Source: JACOMS01 sp964352785 (GTDB taxonomy: Bacteria > Pseudomonadota > Alphaproteobacteria > Caulobacterales > Maricaulaceae). Taken from it: 64,000 nucleotides of DNA. The notes below the pieces were generated by a model. That model made no database searches and was not told the DNA's origin. It saw nothing but the letters and a program-made list of their open reading frames with translations. Location: the NCBI GenBank assembly GCA_964352785.1, contig CAYGTI010000013.1, positions 1 to 64,000 on the forward strand. The letters are read 5' to 3'. Position numbers and translations under genes: made by a program. Below are positions 17,592 to 26,213 of this stretch, piece by piece (the stretch's first letter is position 1; the number at the start of each line of letters is the position of its first letter).

Positions 17592-17942
17592 TCAACCCGT
17601 GCGCTTTGTTTTACGGTCATCATAAGCAAATAACCTGTCATCATTGATCTGCTTGACAAATTTTTCCATATTTTCTGCGTAACATTTTTTTGACGCGACT
17701 CTGTCGCTGAGTGGTGTATGGCCGCCTTGATGCCTGCATGCCTTTTTGGTCGCCTTGCTAAGCTGAGTGTGAATCCGCGCGATGCCAGCTTTTGTTGTCA
17801 AATCCGCTTTGCTAATTGTGACTTGAAAGTTATCAGCCGTTCCCGCATTGGCCGTGGGTGCAACCGACAAGGCGGCAACAGATAATATTAGGCTTATAGC
17901 TAGTGCTTTCGTCAGCATAGCCCTGTTTCGTGTAGTTTGCAT
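17592..17942 (-). CDS. UrcA family protein, exported
   Basis: The 116-residue protein has a signal peptide (hydrophobic residues 10-28, cleavage near ANA-GT) and the short conserved UrcA core with paired cysteines (TKKACRHQ, KKCYAENM). UrcA proteins are common in Caulobacter, sphingomonads and relatives and have no established function. One founding member lies near a TonB-dependent receptor regulated by uranium. A GGAG site sits 7 bases before the ATG. It is convergent with carB and monocistronic. Confidence 0.82.
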   Translation of the reverse strand: MQTTRNRAMLTKALAISLILSVAALSVAPTANAGTADNFQVTISKADLTTKAGIARIHTQLSKATKKACRHQGGHTPLSDRVASKKCYAENMEKFVKQINDDRLFAYDDRKTKRTG

Positions 17943-17970
17943 GTCTCGTCTCCTTTTTTAGTTGATGAAA

Positions 17971-18002
17971 ACCGATAACAAGGTGGCACCCCTGTTATCG
18001 GT
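17971..18002. repeat. Inverted repeat upstream of the UrcA gene
   Basis: ACCGATAACA (17971-17980) pairs perfectly with TGTTATCGGT (17993-18002), 29 bases upstream of the UrcA start. Further copies of the TTATCG core appear nearby (TTTATCGGTAACA near 18055 and CTATCGATAAACGATAAA near 18101), suggesting an operator or a leader hairpin. No other feature was recognised in the 243-base gap 17943-18185. Confidence 0.45.
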
Positions 18003-18185
18003 AAAGAGAGAGCTTAGGCCGTTCGAAGGGGTTTGTCCTTTAATCGCTCTTATTGTTTATCGGTAACATAGAACGACATACGTCGCAATAATAATCACTA
18101 TCGATAAACGATAAATTTTTGTAATGTTTGAATCTGTTATTCTAACTGGCATTATTCATAGCTATCAACACTATGAGTTTTTCTC

Positions 18186-19433
18186 TTAGTGAGTTTCTAG
18201 CTCAAAGGCATTATGGAGGGCACGAACAGCTAGTTCAGTATATTCTGCATCTATCAAAACAGAGATTTTTATCTCTGACGTTGCGATGACTTCAACATTG
18301 ATATTTCGGTTTGCAAGAGCTTCGAACATCGTTTGGGCAACGCCAGTATGACTTCGCATACCAATACCCACGATTGATACTTTTGTAACACCGCTATCCG
18401 ATTTTATACCTTCAAACCCGATATGCTCTTTTGCTTTTTCAAGTGCGCCCAGCGCTATGTCCAAATCACGTTTCCCAACAGTGAATGTTAGATTAGCCGC
18501 ATTATCAGAGCGCGATATCCCTTGTACAATCATATCCACAATCACATTGGCATCAGACATAGCCTTACAAACCTTAGCCACCATCCCGGGCTTGTCTTTA
18601 AGCCGCAGTAAAGTTATCTGCGCTTCATCTCGGGAATAAGCCACACCACTGACAACACGTTCTTCCATAGTTTCATCCTCATGACAGACCAGCGTCCCCG
18701 GATTATCCGCGTCTACATCCAAAAAACTGGTTAAAACCCGAATGGGTAGATTATTATTGAGCGCAAGCTCGACAGACCGCGTTTGCAAAACCTTTGCCCC
18801 GAGTGATGCGAGCTCCAACATCTCTTCAAACGCAATGCGGTTTAAACGCCGGGCCCCGGGCACAATACGGGGATCAGTCGTGTATATACCGTCAACATCC
18901 GTATAGATATCACACCGGTTCGCCTTAAGCGCAACAGCGAGAGCCACCGCAGATGTATCCGATCCACCGCGGCCCAAAGTTGAAATCCGTCCATCAGCAT
19001 TGACCCCTTGAAATCCGGCGACAACAGCAACGCGTCCGGACATCAGCGATGCATCCATAGTCTCAGTCTCAATATCCGCAATCCTAGCTTTCGAATGGGC
19101 CTCATCGGTTCTAAGTGGGATTTGCCAACCCAGCCAAGATCTAGCGTCTATTCCGCGCCGCCTCAGCGCAATCGCAAGCAAACCGGATGTCACCTGCTCA
19201 CCAGACGAGACAATCACATCATACTCATCCTCAATGGCGCCTCCATCCAAACTATCCGCGCCAAGAGCGTCAACATAGCCGACAAGGCGGTTTGTTTCCC
19301 CGGACATCGCCGAGACCACAACCGCAATCTCATGTCCGGCCTGAGCTTCTTTTGCCACCAGAGCCGCGACATGCCTAATCCGGTCTAGGTCTGCGACGGA
19401 TGTACCGCCAAATTTCATCACAATGCGTGACAT
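18186..19433 (-). CDS. lysC: Aspartate kinase
   Basis: The 415-residue enzyme phosphorylates L-aspartate, the first step to lysine, diaminopimelate, threonine and methionine. The N-terminal kinase domain begins MSRIVMKFGGTSVADLDRI and contains GRGGSDTSAVALA. Two C-terminal ACT domains (from about residue 270) suggest feedback control by lysine and/or threonine. The length fits the monofunctional class. It is divergent from ubiG across a 250-base gap, an arrangement common in Alphaproteobacteria. No lysine riboswitch was recognised in that gap. Confidence 0.96.
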   Translation of the reverse strand: MSRIVMKFGGTSVADLDRIRHVAALVAKEAQAGHEIAVVVSAMSGETNRLVGYVDALGADSLDGGAIEDEYDVIVSSGEQVTSGLLAIALRRRGIDARSWLGWQIPLRTDEAHSKARIADIETETMDASLMSGRVAVVAGFQGVNADGRISTLGRGGSDTSAVALAVALKANRCDIYTDVDGIYTTDPRIVPGARRLNRIAFEEMLELASLGAKVLQTRSVELALNNNLPIRVLTSFLDVDADNPGTLVCHEDETMEERVVSGVAYSRDEAQITLLRLKDKPGMVAKVCKAMSDANVIVDMIVQGISRSDNAANLTFTVGKRDLDIALGALEKAKEHIGFEGIKSDSGVTKVSIVGIGMRSHTGVAQTMFEALANRNINVEVIATSEIKISVLIDAEYTELAVRALHNAFELETH

Positions 19434-19682
19434 ACAGGTCTTTCAAGTTAAGTTGTGGCGCTTTTAGAACATCGATTCTAATGATGAAACCTTTTTGGTG
19501 ACTATGGGGTAAATTATTCTGTTGTTTTAACAATTTGGAATAAAAGGTTTTACCGCGGCGCAAAACTCACCTTATGTGTAATTCATTGACGAACTGAACG
19601 CACCTTATAGCATTTCATCCAAGCGCGGCATTGGGTCGTAGTTTTATTGATGCAAACACAGTGTAAGACCAACTAAGCTTTA

Positions 19683-20459
19683 ATGAGAAAATTTATGGCT
19701 CACGCCGAAACAGCCCCTGATAACATGTCCCGGATATCCGTTGATCCCAGAGAGATGGAAAGCTTTGCGCGTATGGCTGAGGACTGGTGGAACCCGTCCG
19801 GAAAATTCAAACCGTTACATGTCATGAACGGATTTCGTATTGGTCTTATCAAAAATGAAATTTGCGAGCATTTCCTGCGTGACCCTGATCGCGAGCAACC
19901 GCTGAAAGGCTTGCGTCTTTTAGATATTGGTTGCGGCGGAGGGCTGCTGTGCGAACCGATGACGCGGTTGGGCGCAAGTGTGACCGGTGTTGATGCTTTG
20001 GAGAAAAACCTCAAAACAGCAAAAACACACGCCGAACTCATGGGCCTTGAAATTGATTACCGCCACGGAACCATTGAGCAACTGGTCGATAGCGGAGAAA
20101 CCCCGTTTGACGCCGTGCTGAATATGGAAGTTATTGAACATGTCGCCAACCCGCCGGACTTTATGAGGGACTGCGGAAAAATGGTGCGTAGCGGCGGTAT
20201 CATGATGTGCTCGACTATAAACCGCACATTTAAAGCCTTTGCTTTTGCTATTGTCGGCGCGGAATATGCGCTGCGCTGGCTACCGCGCGGAACACATCAA
20301 TATGAGAAATTAGTGACCCCGCTAGAACTGCGCAGATGGATCATTGATGCAGGGCTAACCCCGGATGAACCCATCGGTATGACGTTAAACCCGCTCACAC
20401 AGACATGGACGGCCGGGCAGAGTACAAAAATTAATTACATATTAACTGCAAAGAAATGA
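19683..20459 (+). CDS. ubiG: Ubiquinone biosynthesis O-methyltransferase
   Basis: The 258-residue SAM-dependent methyltransferase carries out both O-methylations of ubiquinone synthesis. Its SAM-binding motif is RLLDIGCGGGLLCEPMTRLGA (residues 79-99), followed by the acidic VTGVDAL strand. FARMAEDWWNPSGKFKPLHVMNG at the N-terminus and GTHQYEKLVTP are UbiG signatures. The start is ATG 19683 or ATG 19695 (MAHAETAP), four residues later; neither has a strong ribosome binding site. Confidence 0.95.
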   Translation: MRKFMAHAETAPDNMSRISVDPREMESFARMAEDWWNPSGKFKPLHVMNGFRIGLIKNEICEHFLRDPDREQPLKGLRLLDIGCGGGLLCEPMTRLGASVTGVDALEKNLKTAKTHAELMGLEIDYRHGTIEQLVDSGETPFDAVLNMEVIEHVANPPDFMRDCGKMVRSGGIMMCSTINRTFKAFAFAIVGAEYALRWLPRGTHQYEKLVTPLELRRWIIDAGLTPDEPIGMTLNPLTQTWTAGQSTKINYILTAKK

Positions 20460-20630
20460 TTTTTCTGTTTGAAAACAAAGGCATAGAGGTCTGTTCGCTC
20501 TATGAAACTTGCTGCAAAGTTATTATTTAATAAATTATTATTGAATCTGCAACAATATATTTGAAGTCGCAAAGATAAGGGGAGTATATCTAGCGACTAG
20601 GTGAATTAAGTTTGTAGATAGGAGCAGTAA

Positions 20631-21311
20631 ATGCCCGGTACGAAATACTTTAGAGCAGACATATCCCAGTTCAAAACATCTATGCCAACGGTTTTGTGTG
20701 GTCATCAGCTGAAAGCTGTGAAAACCATGCAAAAGTCCATCACAAAATTTGGCCTGCTGGCCCCTGTCACAGTGTCCAAGCAAGGCTCATTTTTGAAAGT
20801 TATTGATGGATGCAAAAGGTTGGCGGCTTTGCAGCGCCTACAATTTCTTGATGCGACGCCGGAAAACCTTTCTTCTATTCCCTATGTTATTGTTAATACG
20901 GTTTGCGAGCAGCGATTGACGTCAGGGGAAGAACTTTTACCGTTATTAAGTCATGACAAGCAATATAACTTAGTCATGGATTTATACGAAGCAGGCCACA
21001 ATATCCGTAGAATTTCTGCCGCGCTTTATATCCCAGATGACTATGTGCGCAGATTGGCCCGCATCGATACTCTTAGCCCTGATTTACAGCGCGCCTTTCT
21101 TGAGGACACTTTAACCCTGTCACAAGTCTATGCGTTTGCGTCTATTCCCAACATCAAAGCGCAAACGAAACTGCTTGAAATGCTAGGATCATATGTTGAA
21201 GCCCCGCATGTTATAAAGGCCCTTCAAGCAGGTGAAACCGTTTTAAATATCAGTAATGAAAACGTCCTTGTCTTGCCATCTCGCATATATCAAGGCGTTG
21301 CAGCAGCTTAA
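20631..21311 (+). CDS. ParB/RepB-like nuclease and HTH domain protein, without ParA partner
   Basis: The 226-residue protein has a ParB N-terminal-like domain (residues 20-90). It includes MQKSITKFGLLAPVTV and the box DGCKRLAAL, which stands in place of the usual GERRWRA arginine-rich motif. A KorB-type helix-turn-helix follows (about 120-165; RRISAALYIPDDYVRRLARID). Chromosomal ParB is usually next to ParA; no ParA is seen here. Plasmid or phage origin, or a role as a stand-alone DNA-binding regulator, is possible. An AGGAG site precedes the ATG, and the stop is convergent with DUF1178. Confidence 0.75.
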   Translation: MPGTKYFRADISQFKTSMPTVLCGHQLKAVKTMQKSITKFGLLAPVTVSKQGSFLKVIDGCKRLAALQRLQFLDATPENLSSIPYVIVNTVCEQRLTSGEELLPLLSHDKQYNLVMDLYEAGHNIRRISAALYIPDDYVRRLARIDTLSPDLQRAFLEDTLTLSQVYAFASIPNIKAQTKLLEMLGSYVEAPHVIKALQAGETVLNISNENVLVLPSRIYQGVAAA

Positions 21312-21748
21312 TTTAAGTTTTGCTTGGGTTTCGGAACTAATGCATTCGGCAAGGAAGAAAACCCAACGCCTTCCTCTTTCAGGTCTGACGCTTCTTGGGC
21401 TGTAGCTTGCCCATATATGCCGCGTTTTTCTTTTTCGCCGTAATGGATTGCGCGCGCTTCATTAGCAAATTTATCACCGACATAATCGCATTGTGTCTTT
21501 ATGCCTTGCCGGATTTTATCGGCCATCGCGTTCATCATTTGCAAGTGATGAGACTGGGCGGCGGCCACCGCGTCTTTTTTGCGCGACGTCGAGATATTGG
21601 GGGCCATGATGGCCTTTTGGACACGGATATCACCGCAATAAGGACACTCAATCAAGCCTTTGGGAGCCTGCGCGTCGAAATCTGAGGATTTTGAAAACCA
21701 AACCTCAAATTCATGGGACTGCTCACATATCAGATTATATTTAATCAC
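21308..21748 (-). CDS. DUF1178 family protein
   Basis: The 146-residue protein begins with a zinc-ribbon-like start: IKYNLICEQSHEFEVWFSKSSDFDAQ, then ECPYCGDIRVQKAIMAPNIS. That is one Cys near residue 8 and a CPYC pair near residue 34. The family is widespread in Alphaproteobacteria and has no assigned function. The start is taken as GTG 21748, because its GTG overlaps the stop of the upstream nitrilase gene (GTGA), which implies coupled translation; a longer ORF would begin inside the nitrilase gene. Confidence 0.85.
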   Translation of the reverse strand: MIKYNLICEQSHEFEVWFSKSSDFDAQAPKGLIECPYCGDIRVQKAIMAPNISTSRKKDAVAAAQSHHLQMMNAMADKIRQGIKTQCDYVGDKFANEARAIHYGEKEKRGIYGQATAQEASDLKEEGVGFSSLPNALVPKPKQNLN

Positions 21749-22557
21749 ACTGTAAAACCCGGCTCGTGCTGCCACGCCGGGATTTTACGCCGCGCTTTTT
21801 TGACTTCATTTACGTCTATGTCGGCGTAGATAATGCCGGGCCTGTCATGATCACGCTTGCTCAAAACCTTGCCCCACGGATCAACAATCATGGAGCGCCC
21901 CCATGTCGCGCGGCCGTCTTCATGCTGACCGCCCTGCGCAGGGGCAAGAACATACGCGCCTGTTTCGATGGCCCGCGCGCGAAGCAGTGTCTCCCAGTGC
22001 GCATCGCCCGTAGGTTTTGTAAACGCGGCGGGTACTGTCATGATATCAACACCCTGTTGCGCATACAGGCGATAGAGATGCGGAAAGCGAAGATCATAGC
22101 AAATCGACAAGCCAACAGACATATTGCCTACTTGCGCCACTGCACCCGTCTTGCCTCGGTCATAAATACGGCTCTCGGTCCATGTTTCAGCTTTGGACAC
22201 ATGGACGTCGAACAAATGTATTTTGTCATACTTTGCCGCGATTTGCCCGCTTGGAGAAAACAGAAAACTTCTATTTACGGCGCGGTCTTTGCTGATTTTA
22301 ATCGCAAGTGAACCAATCAGCAAAGTCACGCTCAGTTCTTTTGCTAACCGTCCAAAATAGCCCACGCCTTTATCGTCTTCTTCGCGCTCTATCGCCGCAA
22401 AAAGCAGCTTTGGTGAGCGCTGTAAAATATGCGTCATTTCCGGCGTGGCTATAAACGCAGCCCCGCGGCCCGCGGCCTCTCGGATAAGATGTCCAGCGGC
22501 GTCGAGATTAGCCTCGATATGAGCACCAGAGCAGAGCTGAATACAAGCGGCTTTCAT
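21745..22557 (-). CDS. Carbon-nitrogen hydrolase (nitrilase superfamily, Nit-type)
   Basis: The 270-residue enzyme has the Glu-Lys-Cys triad of the nitrilase fold: ATPEMTH (Glu), YDKIHLFD (Lys) and LSICYDLRFPHLYR (Cys near residue 140). The last stretch matches the Nit1/Nit2 group, whose members deaminate alpha-keto-glutaramate or deaminated glutathione; this is the likely role. It lies between grxC and DUF1178 and abuts both, consistent with a glutathione- and redox-linked operon seen in many Alphaproteobacteria. Confidence 0.92.
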   Translation of the reverse strand: MKAACIQLCSGAHIEANLDAAGHLIREAAGRGAAFIATPEMTHILQRSPKLLFAAIEREEDDKGVGYFGRLAKELSVTLLIGSLAIKISKDRAVNRSFLFSPSGQIAAKYDKIHLFDVHVSKAETWTESRIYDRGKTGAVAQVGNMSVGLSICYDLRFPHLYRLYAQQGVDIMTVPAAFTKPTGDAHWETLLRARAIETGAYVLAPAQGGQHEDGRATWGRSMIVDPWGKVLSKRDHDRPGIIYADIDVNEVKKARRKIPAWQHEPGFTV

Positions 22558-22814
22558 TAACCGGCTAACAAAGGATCCAAACCCCCACGGGCCTCAAGAT
22601 CATGCAGGTCATCACAGCCGCCAATATGCTGTCCGTCAATAAAGATTTGCGGAAACGTATTTGCGCCGCCTGCGCGCTCATTCATTTCGCGGCGTTTCTC
22701 CGGGCTCATCCACGCTGGAATGTCTATAATGTCTACGCCTTTTTGTTTGAACAGAGCTTTTGCTCGCATACAAAAAGGACACATTGCTTTGGTATACATT
22801 TCAATTTTGGCCAT
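22557..22814 (-). CDS. grxC: Glutaredoxin 3
   Basis: The 85-residue dithiol glutaredoxin has the active site CPFC (Cys near residues 11 and 14), the glutathione-binding TFPQIFIDG loop and GGCDDLHDLEARG. It reduces protein or ribonucleotide-reductase disulfides using glutathione. ATG 22814 (MAKIEMYTK) is chosen: GGAG lies 6 bases upstream and the product has the family length. The reading frame could extend to 22826, inside comF. It overlaps comF slightly and shares a base with the nitrilase start. Confidence 0.95.
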   Translation of the reverse strand: MAKIEMYTKAMCPFCMRAKALFKQKGVDIIDIPAWMSPEKRREMNERAGGANTFPQIFIDGQHIGGCDDLHDLEARGGLDPLLAG

Positions 22815-23565
22815 GAGTGTCTCCAAATGAGGTTGTTTTTTGCCGGACAGACCGGGCGAGTGTTATGACATCTATATAGGAAGCCCCCGCGCGTCTTAAA
22901 GTACGCGCGCACGCGTTTAATGTTGCGCCCGTCGTCATCACATCATCTATCAAAACCACATGCCGACCTTTCAGCAGAGGTTTAACTTTTGCTGGAACAT
23001 TGAAAGCCCCTTGGACGTTGCGGCGGCGGCCCGCCGCCGTTTGAGCTCCCTGACTGGGCGTGGCGCGTGTTCGAAACAATATATCAGGCATAAACGGCAC
23101 TCCCGTGAGGCGGGATAGTTTTGACGCTAGCAAAGCAGATTGATTAAACTTGCGTTTTATAAGGCGTGATGGATGAAGTGGTACTGGAATAATAAAATCC
23201 GCTTTGGGCCAACTTGTTCGCCCGACGCGGCGCATATGGGCCGCAAAGGTTTTTAGGTTTTCTGTTCGTCCGCCATGTTTAAAAGCTAAAACAGAGCGGC
23301 GGCTGACCTCGTCATATATAAAAGCTGCCCGGGCTTTATCATAAGCTGGCGGGCGGGCTAGACAATCACCGCATTCGGCACCCGCGCCGACATCATACGC
23401 AAATGGAAATCCGCAACTCGCGCAGCAAGGTTCGTCCAAAAAAGTGATGCTCGTGCCCGCCTCTCCCAAATTTTGGCCTCGCAGCCCAAGCTCCAAGAGG
23501 GATTGCGGCGGCAAGACAACGTCCACTGCAGCAGATAAAAACCTCTTAAATATCACCTTTTGCAT
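22801..23565 (-). CDS. comF: ComF family phosphoribosyltransferase-like protein
   Basis: The 254-residue protein combines a four-cysteine zinc site (CCASCGFPF and CGDCLA, about residues 47-76) with a type I phosphoribosyltransferase domain. The PRPP loop VVLIDDVMTTGATLNACA lies near residue 200. ComF homologues are needed for DNA uptake in naturally competent bacteria; their precise role is unsettled. It is the first gene of the comF-grxC-nitrilase-DUF1178 run and is divergent from the methyltransferase gene. The C-terminal tail overlaps the grxC start. Confidence 0.9.
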   Translation of the reverse strand: MQKVIFKRFLSAAVDVVLPPQSLLELGLRGQNLGEAGTSITFLDEPCCASCGFPFAYDVGAGAECGDCLARPPAYDKARAAFIYDEVSRRSVLAFKHGGRTENLKTFAAHMRRVGRTSWPKADFIIPVPLHPSRLIKRKFNQSALLASKLSRLTGVPFMPDILFRTRATPSQGAQTAAGRRRNVQGAFNVPAKVKPLLKGRHVVLIDDVMTTGATLNACARTLRRAGASYIDVITLARSVRQKTTSFGDTHGQN

Positions 23566-23608
23566 ATTGGCTCTTTATTTTAACACCTAATGACAGCATA
23601 TCGCAAAT

Positions 23609-24490
23609 ATGCCTGAGCCCAAAGCCCCGCCAGATATTTTTAACACGCACGCTTTGCAAATCAGCCGCGCGCGCGCCGCGCGCCGCGGACCATCTTTTGT
23701 TGTTGAGCGCAGCGCGCAAGATGCTGCTGATCGATTATGTGACATCAACAGACGCTTTGAAAAAGCGCTTGTAATCGGCTCGGCAGAGTTTGCAGCGAGC
23801 CTAGAAAAAGCGCTTCCTGCCCATAAATTACCGTCATCAATCGCCCGGTGTCATTTGGCTCAGAATCATGACGGTGTTGATTTTTCTGCCACGGACGCCG
23901 CTGTGACGTTTGACTCGCAGAGTTTTGATGTGATCATTTCAGGCCTTTGTCTGCAAAGTGTGAACGATCTTCCCGGCGCCCTTGTTGCGGTACGGCAACT
24001 GCTTAAACCGGACGGATTAATGATTGCAGCTATGTTTGGCGGCGGAACCCTCACAGAGCTTCGCCGCGCATTTTACGCGGCTGATGAGCATATTTTCAAA
24101 AACATGAGCGCGCATATCTATCCGTTTGCAGACTATTCCCAAGCCGCCGCCCTGCTGCAACGCACCGGATACGCTTTGCCTGTTGTGGACGCCGATAGAT
24201 TTACTGTGCGTTACGCCGCCCTTCAGCGTTTGCTGAATGATTTAAGAGATATTGGCGAGAGTAATTGTCTCACGGCGCGGGAACATCGGTATTTAGGCAA
24301 AGCCTATAAACAGGCTTTGCACGCGCATTATAATCAGACGTTTTCACAAAATGGAAAACTCAAAGCCACCTTTGAAATTTTATGGCTCACCGGGTGGGCT
24401 CCGCATGAGAGTCAGCAAAAACCGTTAAAGCCGGGCAGTGCTAAAATGCGGCTCGCAGATGCTTTGGGTACAAAAGAGGCCAAAGCCTAA
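23609..24490 (+). CDS. SAM-dependent methyltransferase-like protein (BioC/NDUFAF5-like)
   Basis: The 293-residue protein starts with the pattern DIFNTHALQISRARAARRG, typical of the alphaproteobacterial group related to mitochondrial NDUFAF5. It contains a Rossmann-like domain with SFDVIISGLCLQSVNDLPGALVAVRQLLKPDGLMIAAMFGG. NDUFAF5 hydroxylates an arginine of a complex I subunit during assembly; the bacterial proteins may do the same or methylate a small substrate. The SAM-binding glycine-rich motif is degenerate (ALVIGSAE). It is divergent from comF, a common arrangement in this class. Confidence 0.82.
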   Translation: MPEPKAPPDIFNTHALQISRARAARRGPSFVVERSAQDAADRLCDINRRFEKALVIGSAEFAASLEKALPAHKLPSSIARCHLAQNHDGVDFSATDAAVTFDSQSFDVIISGLCLQSVNDLPGALVAVRQLLKPDGLMIAAMFGGGTLTELRRAFYAADEHIFKNMSAHIYPFADYSQAAALLQRTGYALPVVDADRFTVRYAALQRLLNDLRDIGESNCLTAREHRYLGKAYKQALHAHYNQTFSQNGKLKATFEILWLTGWAPHESQQKPLKPGSAKMRLADALGTKEAKA

Positions 24491-24530
24491 GACAGGCGAA
24501 ACTCGCTCCGCCTTTCTGGCGCTATAACTT

Positions 24531-24947
24531 TTATGTAAATCGCCGCCCACTGATCAGGCGGTCTCGTAGTTCCTGCGCCAAAGGAATGTCGGCAGGTACG
24601 AAATCCAGCTCCAAGAGACGGTCCGGAAACACCCACTTAATAGCTTGACCTTCCTGCGGGCGGGCAAATCCGTCCCATTGACGACAGAGGTATAACGGCA
24701 TTAGCAAATTGAAATCTTCATAAACATGGCTGGCAAAGGAAAAAGGCTGTAAGCACCGCTCGCACGGCTCTATTTCAAGCTCTTCACGCAGCTCGCGCAC
24801 AATTGTTTCCTCGGGGCGCTCTCCCGCTTCTATTTTCCCGCCCGGAAATTCCCACAGGCCAGCATGATCTTTCCCTACTGGCCTCTGGCACACCAAGATA
24901 CGGCCATCAGGATCGATCAACGCGCAAGCCGCAACAAGTAAAAGCAT
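24531..24947 (-). CDS. mutT: 8-oxo-dGTP diphosphatase (MutT)
   Basis: The 138-residue Nudix hydrolase carries the complete Nudix box GGKIEAGERPEETIVRELREELEIE (residues 38-62). The N-terminal VVACALIDPDGRILVCQRP and LWEFPGG are typical of MutT. It removes 8-oxo-dGTP from the nucleotide pool to prevent A:T to C:G mutation. It lies 27 bases after argJ on the same strand, the gene order seen in other Alphaproteobacteria. Confidence 0.93.
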   Translation of the reverse strand: MLLLVAACALIDPDGRILVCQRPVGKDHAGLWEFPGGKIEAGERPEETIVRELREELEIEPCERCLQPFSFASHVYEDFNLLMPLYLCRQWDGFARPQEGQAIKWVFPDRLLELDFVPADIPLAQELRDRLISGRRFT

Positions 24948-24974
24948 GTGCTGTCTCCTGCCGGTCTTATGAGG

Positions 24975-26213
24975 TTAGCTGCGGTAATCCGCGTTAATAT
25001 CAATATAGGCGTGGGTCAGATCACAGGTCCACGCCGTAAACTGGGCGTTACCAAGCCCTAAATCAACTCTCATAAAAAGTTCGCTTTGTTTCATGTAAGC
25101 CGCGCCCTGCGCTTCTTTATAATCCTCCGCCAAGTTGCCTCGCTTGGCCAGTAAATGCGGCCCGATCCATATGGATAGCTTATCACGGTCAACAGGCTCG
25201 CCTGATTTTCCAACCGCCATAACGATCCGGCCCCAGTTCGCGTCTTCGCCTGCCGCCGCCGTCTTAACTAAAGGTGAATTGGCGATACTCATAGCAACGA
25301 CCTTCGCGCTTGTGGGGGTTTGCGCGCCTGTGACGCAAATCTCGATAAATTTGGACGCGCCCTCTCCGTCTTTCACAATCTGATGAGCCAAATCAAGCAT
25401 AGCATCCGCAAGAGCATCCCGAAATTCACTCAGGGCTGGATCATCGGTTTTTGTTATCATAGCATTGCGCGCCGCGCCGCTGGCAGCCAGCAAGACTGTA
25501 TCAGACGTTGATGTGTCGCTATCCACAGTGATCGCATTAAATGATGATGCGCAGCACTCTGATAGCAGCGTTTGCAGCACATCTTGGGATATTGCGGCGT
25601 CGGTTGCAAAATACCCCAGCATGGTCGCCATATCCGGTGCAATCATACCTGATCCCTTTGCGATACCGTTAATATGTACCGTTTGGCCGTTAATGCTCGC
25701 ACTTCGACTCACCCCCTTGGGGTATGTATCTGTGGTCATGATAGCCCGGGCCGCAGACTCCCACCCATCAGCCGTCATTTTTGCCGCCATATCCGGAACA
25801 CATGCGGCCACTTTTGACGCGTCAAGCGGCTCGCCTATGACCCCGGTTGAACTTAAAAACACGGCCTTATCAGATCCGCCAAAAGCCTGCGCGAACGCTT
25901 GGGCCGTCTTTTGGACGGCGCGTTCGCCCTTTTGGCCAGTAAAAACATTTGCAGTGCCGGAATTTACAACGATGAGTTTCGGCGCAGCGGGATCAACAGG
26001 TTGTGAAAGAGCCTGCCTTGACCAATCCACGGGCGCGCCAGGCGCTCGGTTCTTTGTAAAAACACCCGCGACCTGCGTTCCGGGACGCCCGCGCAAAACC
26101 CATAAGTCTGTACGGCCCTTATAGCGGATACCTGCTGCGGCAACGGCCATATCGAAACCTTCGATAGGTGGTAAATCAGGAAACTTTTTGGGGGCAAAGG
26201 GAGATGTTTTCAT
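24975..26213 (-). CDS. argJ: Bifunctional glutamate N-acetyltransferase/amino-acid acetyltransferase
   Basis: The 412-residue enzyme recycles the acetyl group from N-acetylornithine to glutamate and can also use acetyl-CoA. The self-cleavage site is KGSGMIAPDMATMLGYFATDA, where the Thr of MATMLG becomes the N-terminal nucleophile of the beta chain. The oxyanion pair lies in SSTGVIGE. The sequence ends with DLTHAYIDINADYRS, as in the family. It starts one base after the PpiC stop, so the two genes share a transcript. Confidence 0.96.
   Translation of the reverse strand: MKTSPFAPKKFPDLPPIEGFDMAVAAAGIRYKGRTDLWVLRGRPGTQVAGVFTKNRAPGAPVDWSRQALSQPVDPAAPKLIVVNSGTANVFTGQKGERAVQKTAQAFAQAFGGSDKAVFLSSTGVIGEPLDASKVAACVPDMAAKMTADGWESAARAIMTTDTYPKGVSRSASINGQTVHINGIAKGSGMIAPDMATMLGYFATDAAISQDVLQTLLSECCASSFNAITVDSDTSTSDTVLLAASGAARNAMITKTDDPALSEFRDALADAMLDLAHQIVKDGEGASKFIEICVTGAQTPTSAKVVAMSIANSPLVKTAAAGEDANWGRIVMAVGKSGEPVDRDKLSIWIGPHLLAKRGNLAEDYKEAQGAAYMKQSELFMRVDLGLGNAQFTAWTCDLTHAYIDINADYRS

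Noticed and set aside
17943..18185. A possible small RNA gene in the gap between UrcA and lysC.
   Set aside because: Inverted repeats are present but no promoter plus terminator pair could be identified; listed only as a repeat.
24494..24513. AGGCG/CGCCT stem followed by TTTC after the methyltransferase gene.
   Set aside because: Only a 5-bp stem with a short T stretch; too weak to call a terminator.
25465..26124. A 219-codon open frame opposite argJ.
   Set aside because: argJ has all family signatures in this stretch; the antisense frame looks like composition-driven shadow with no ribosome binding site.
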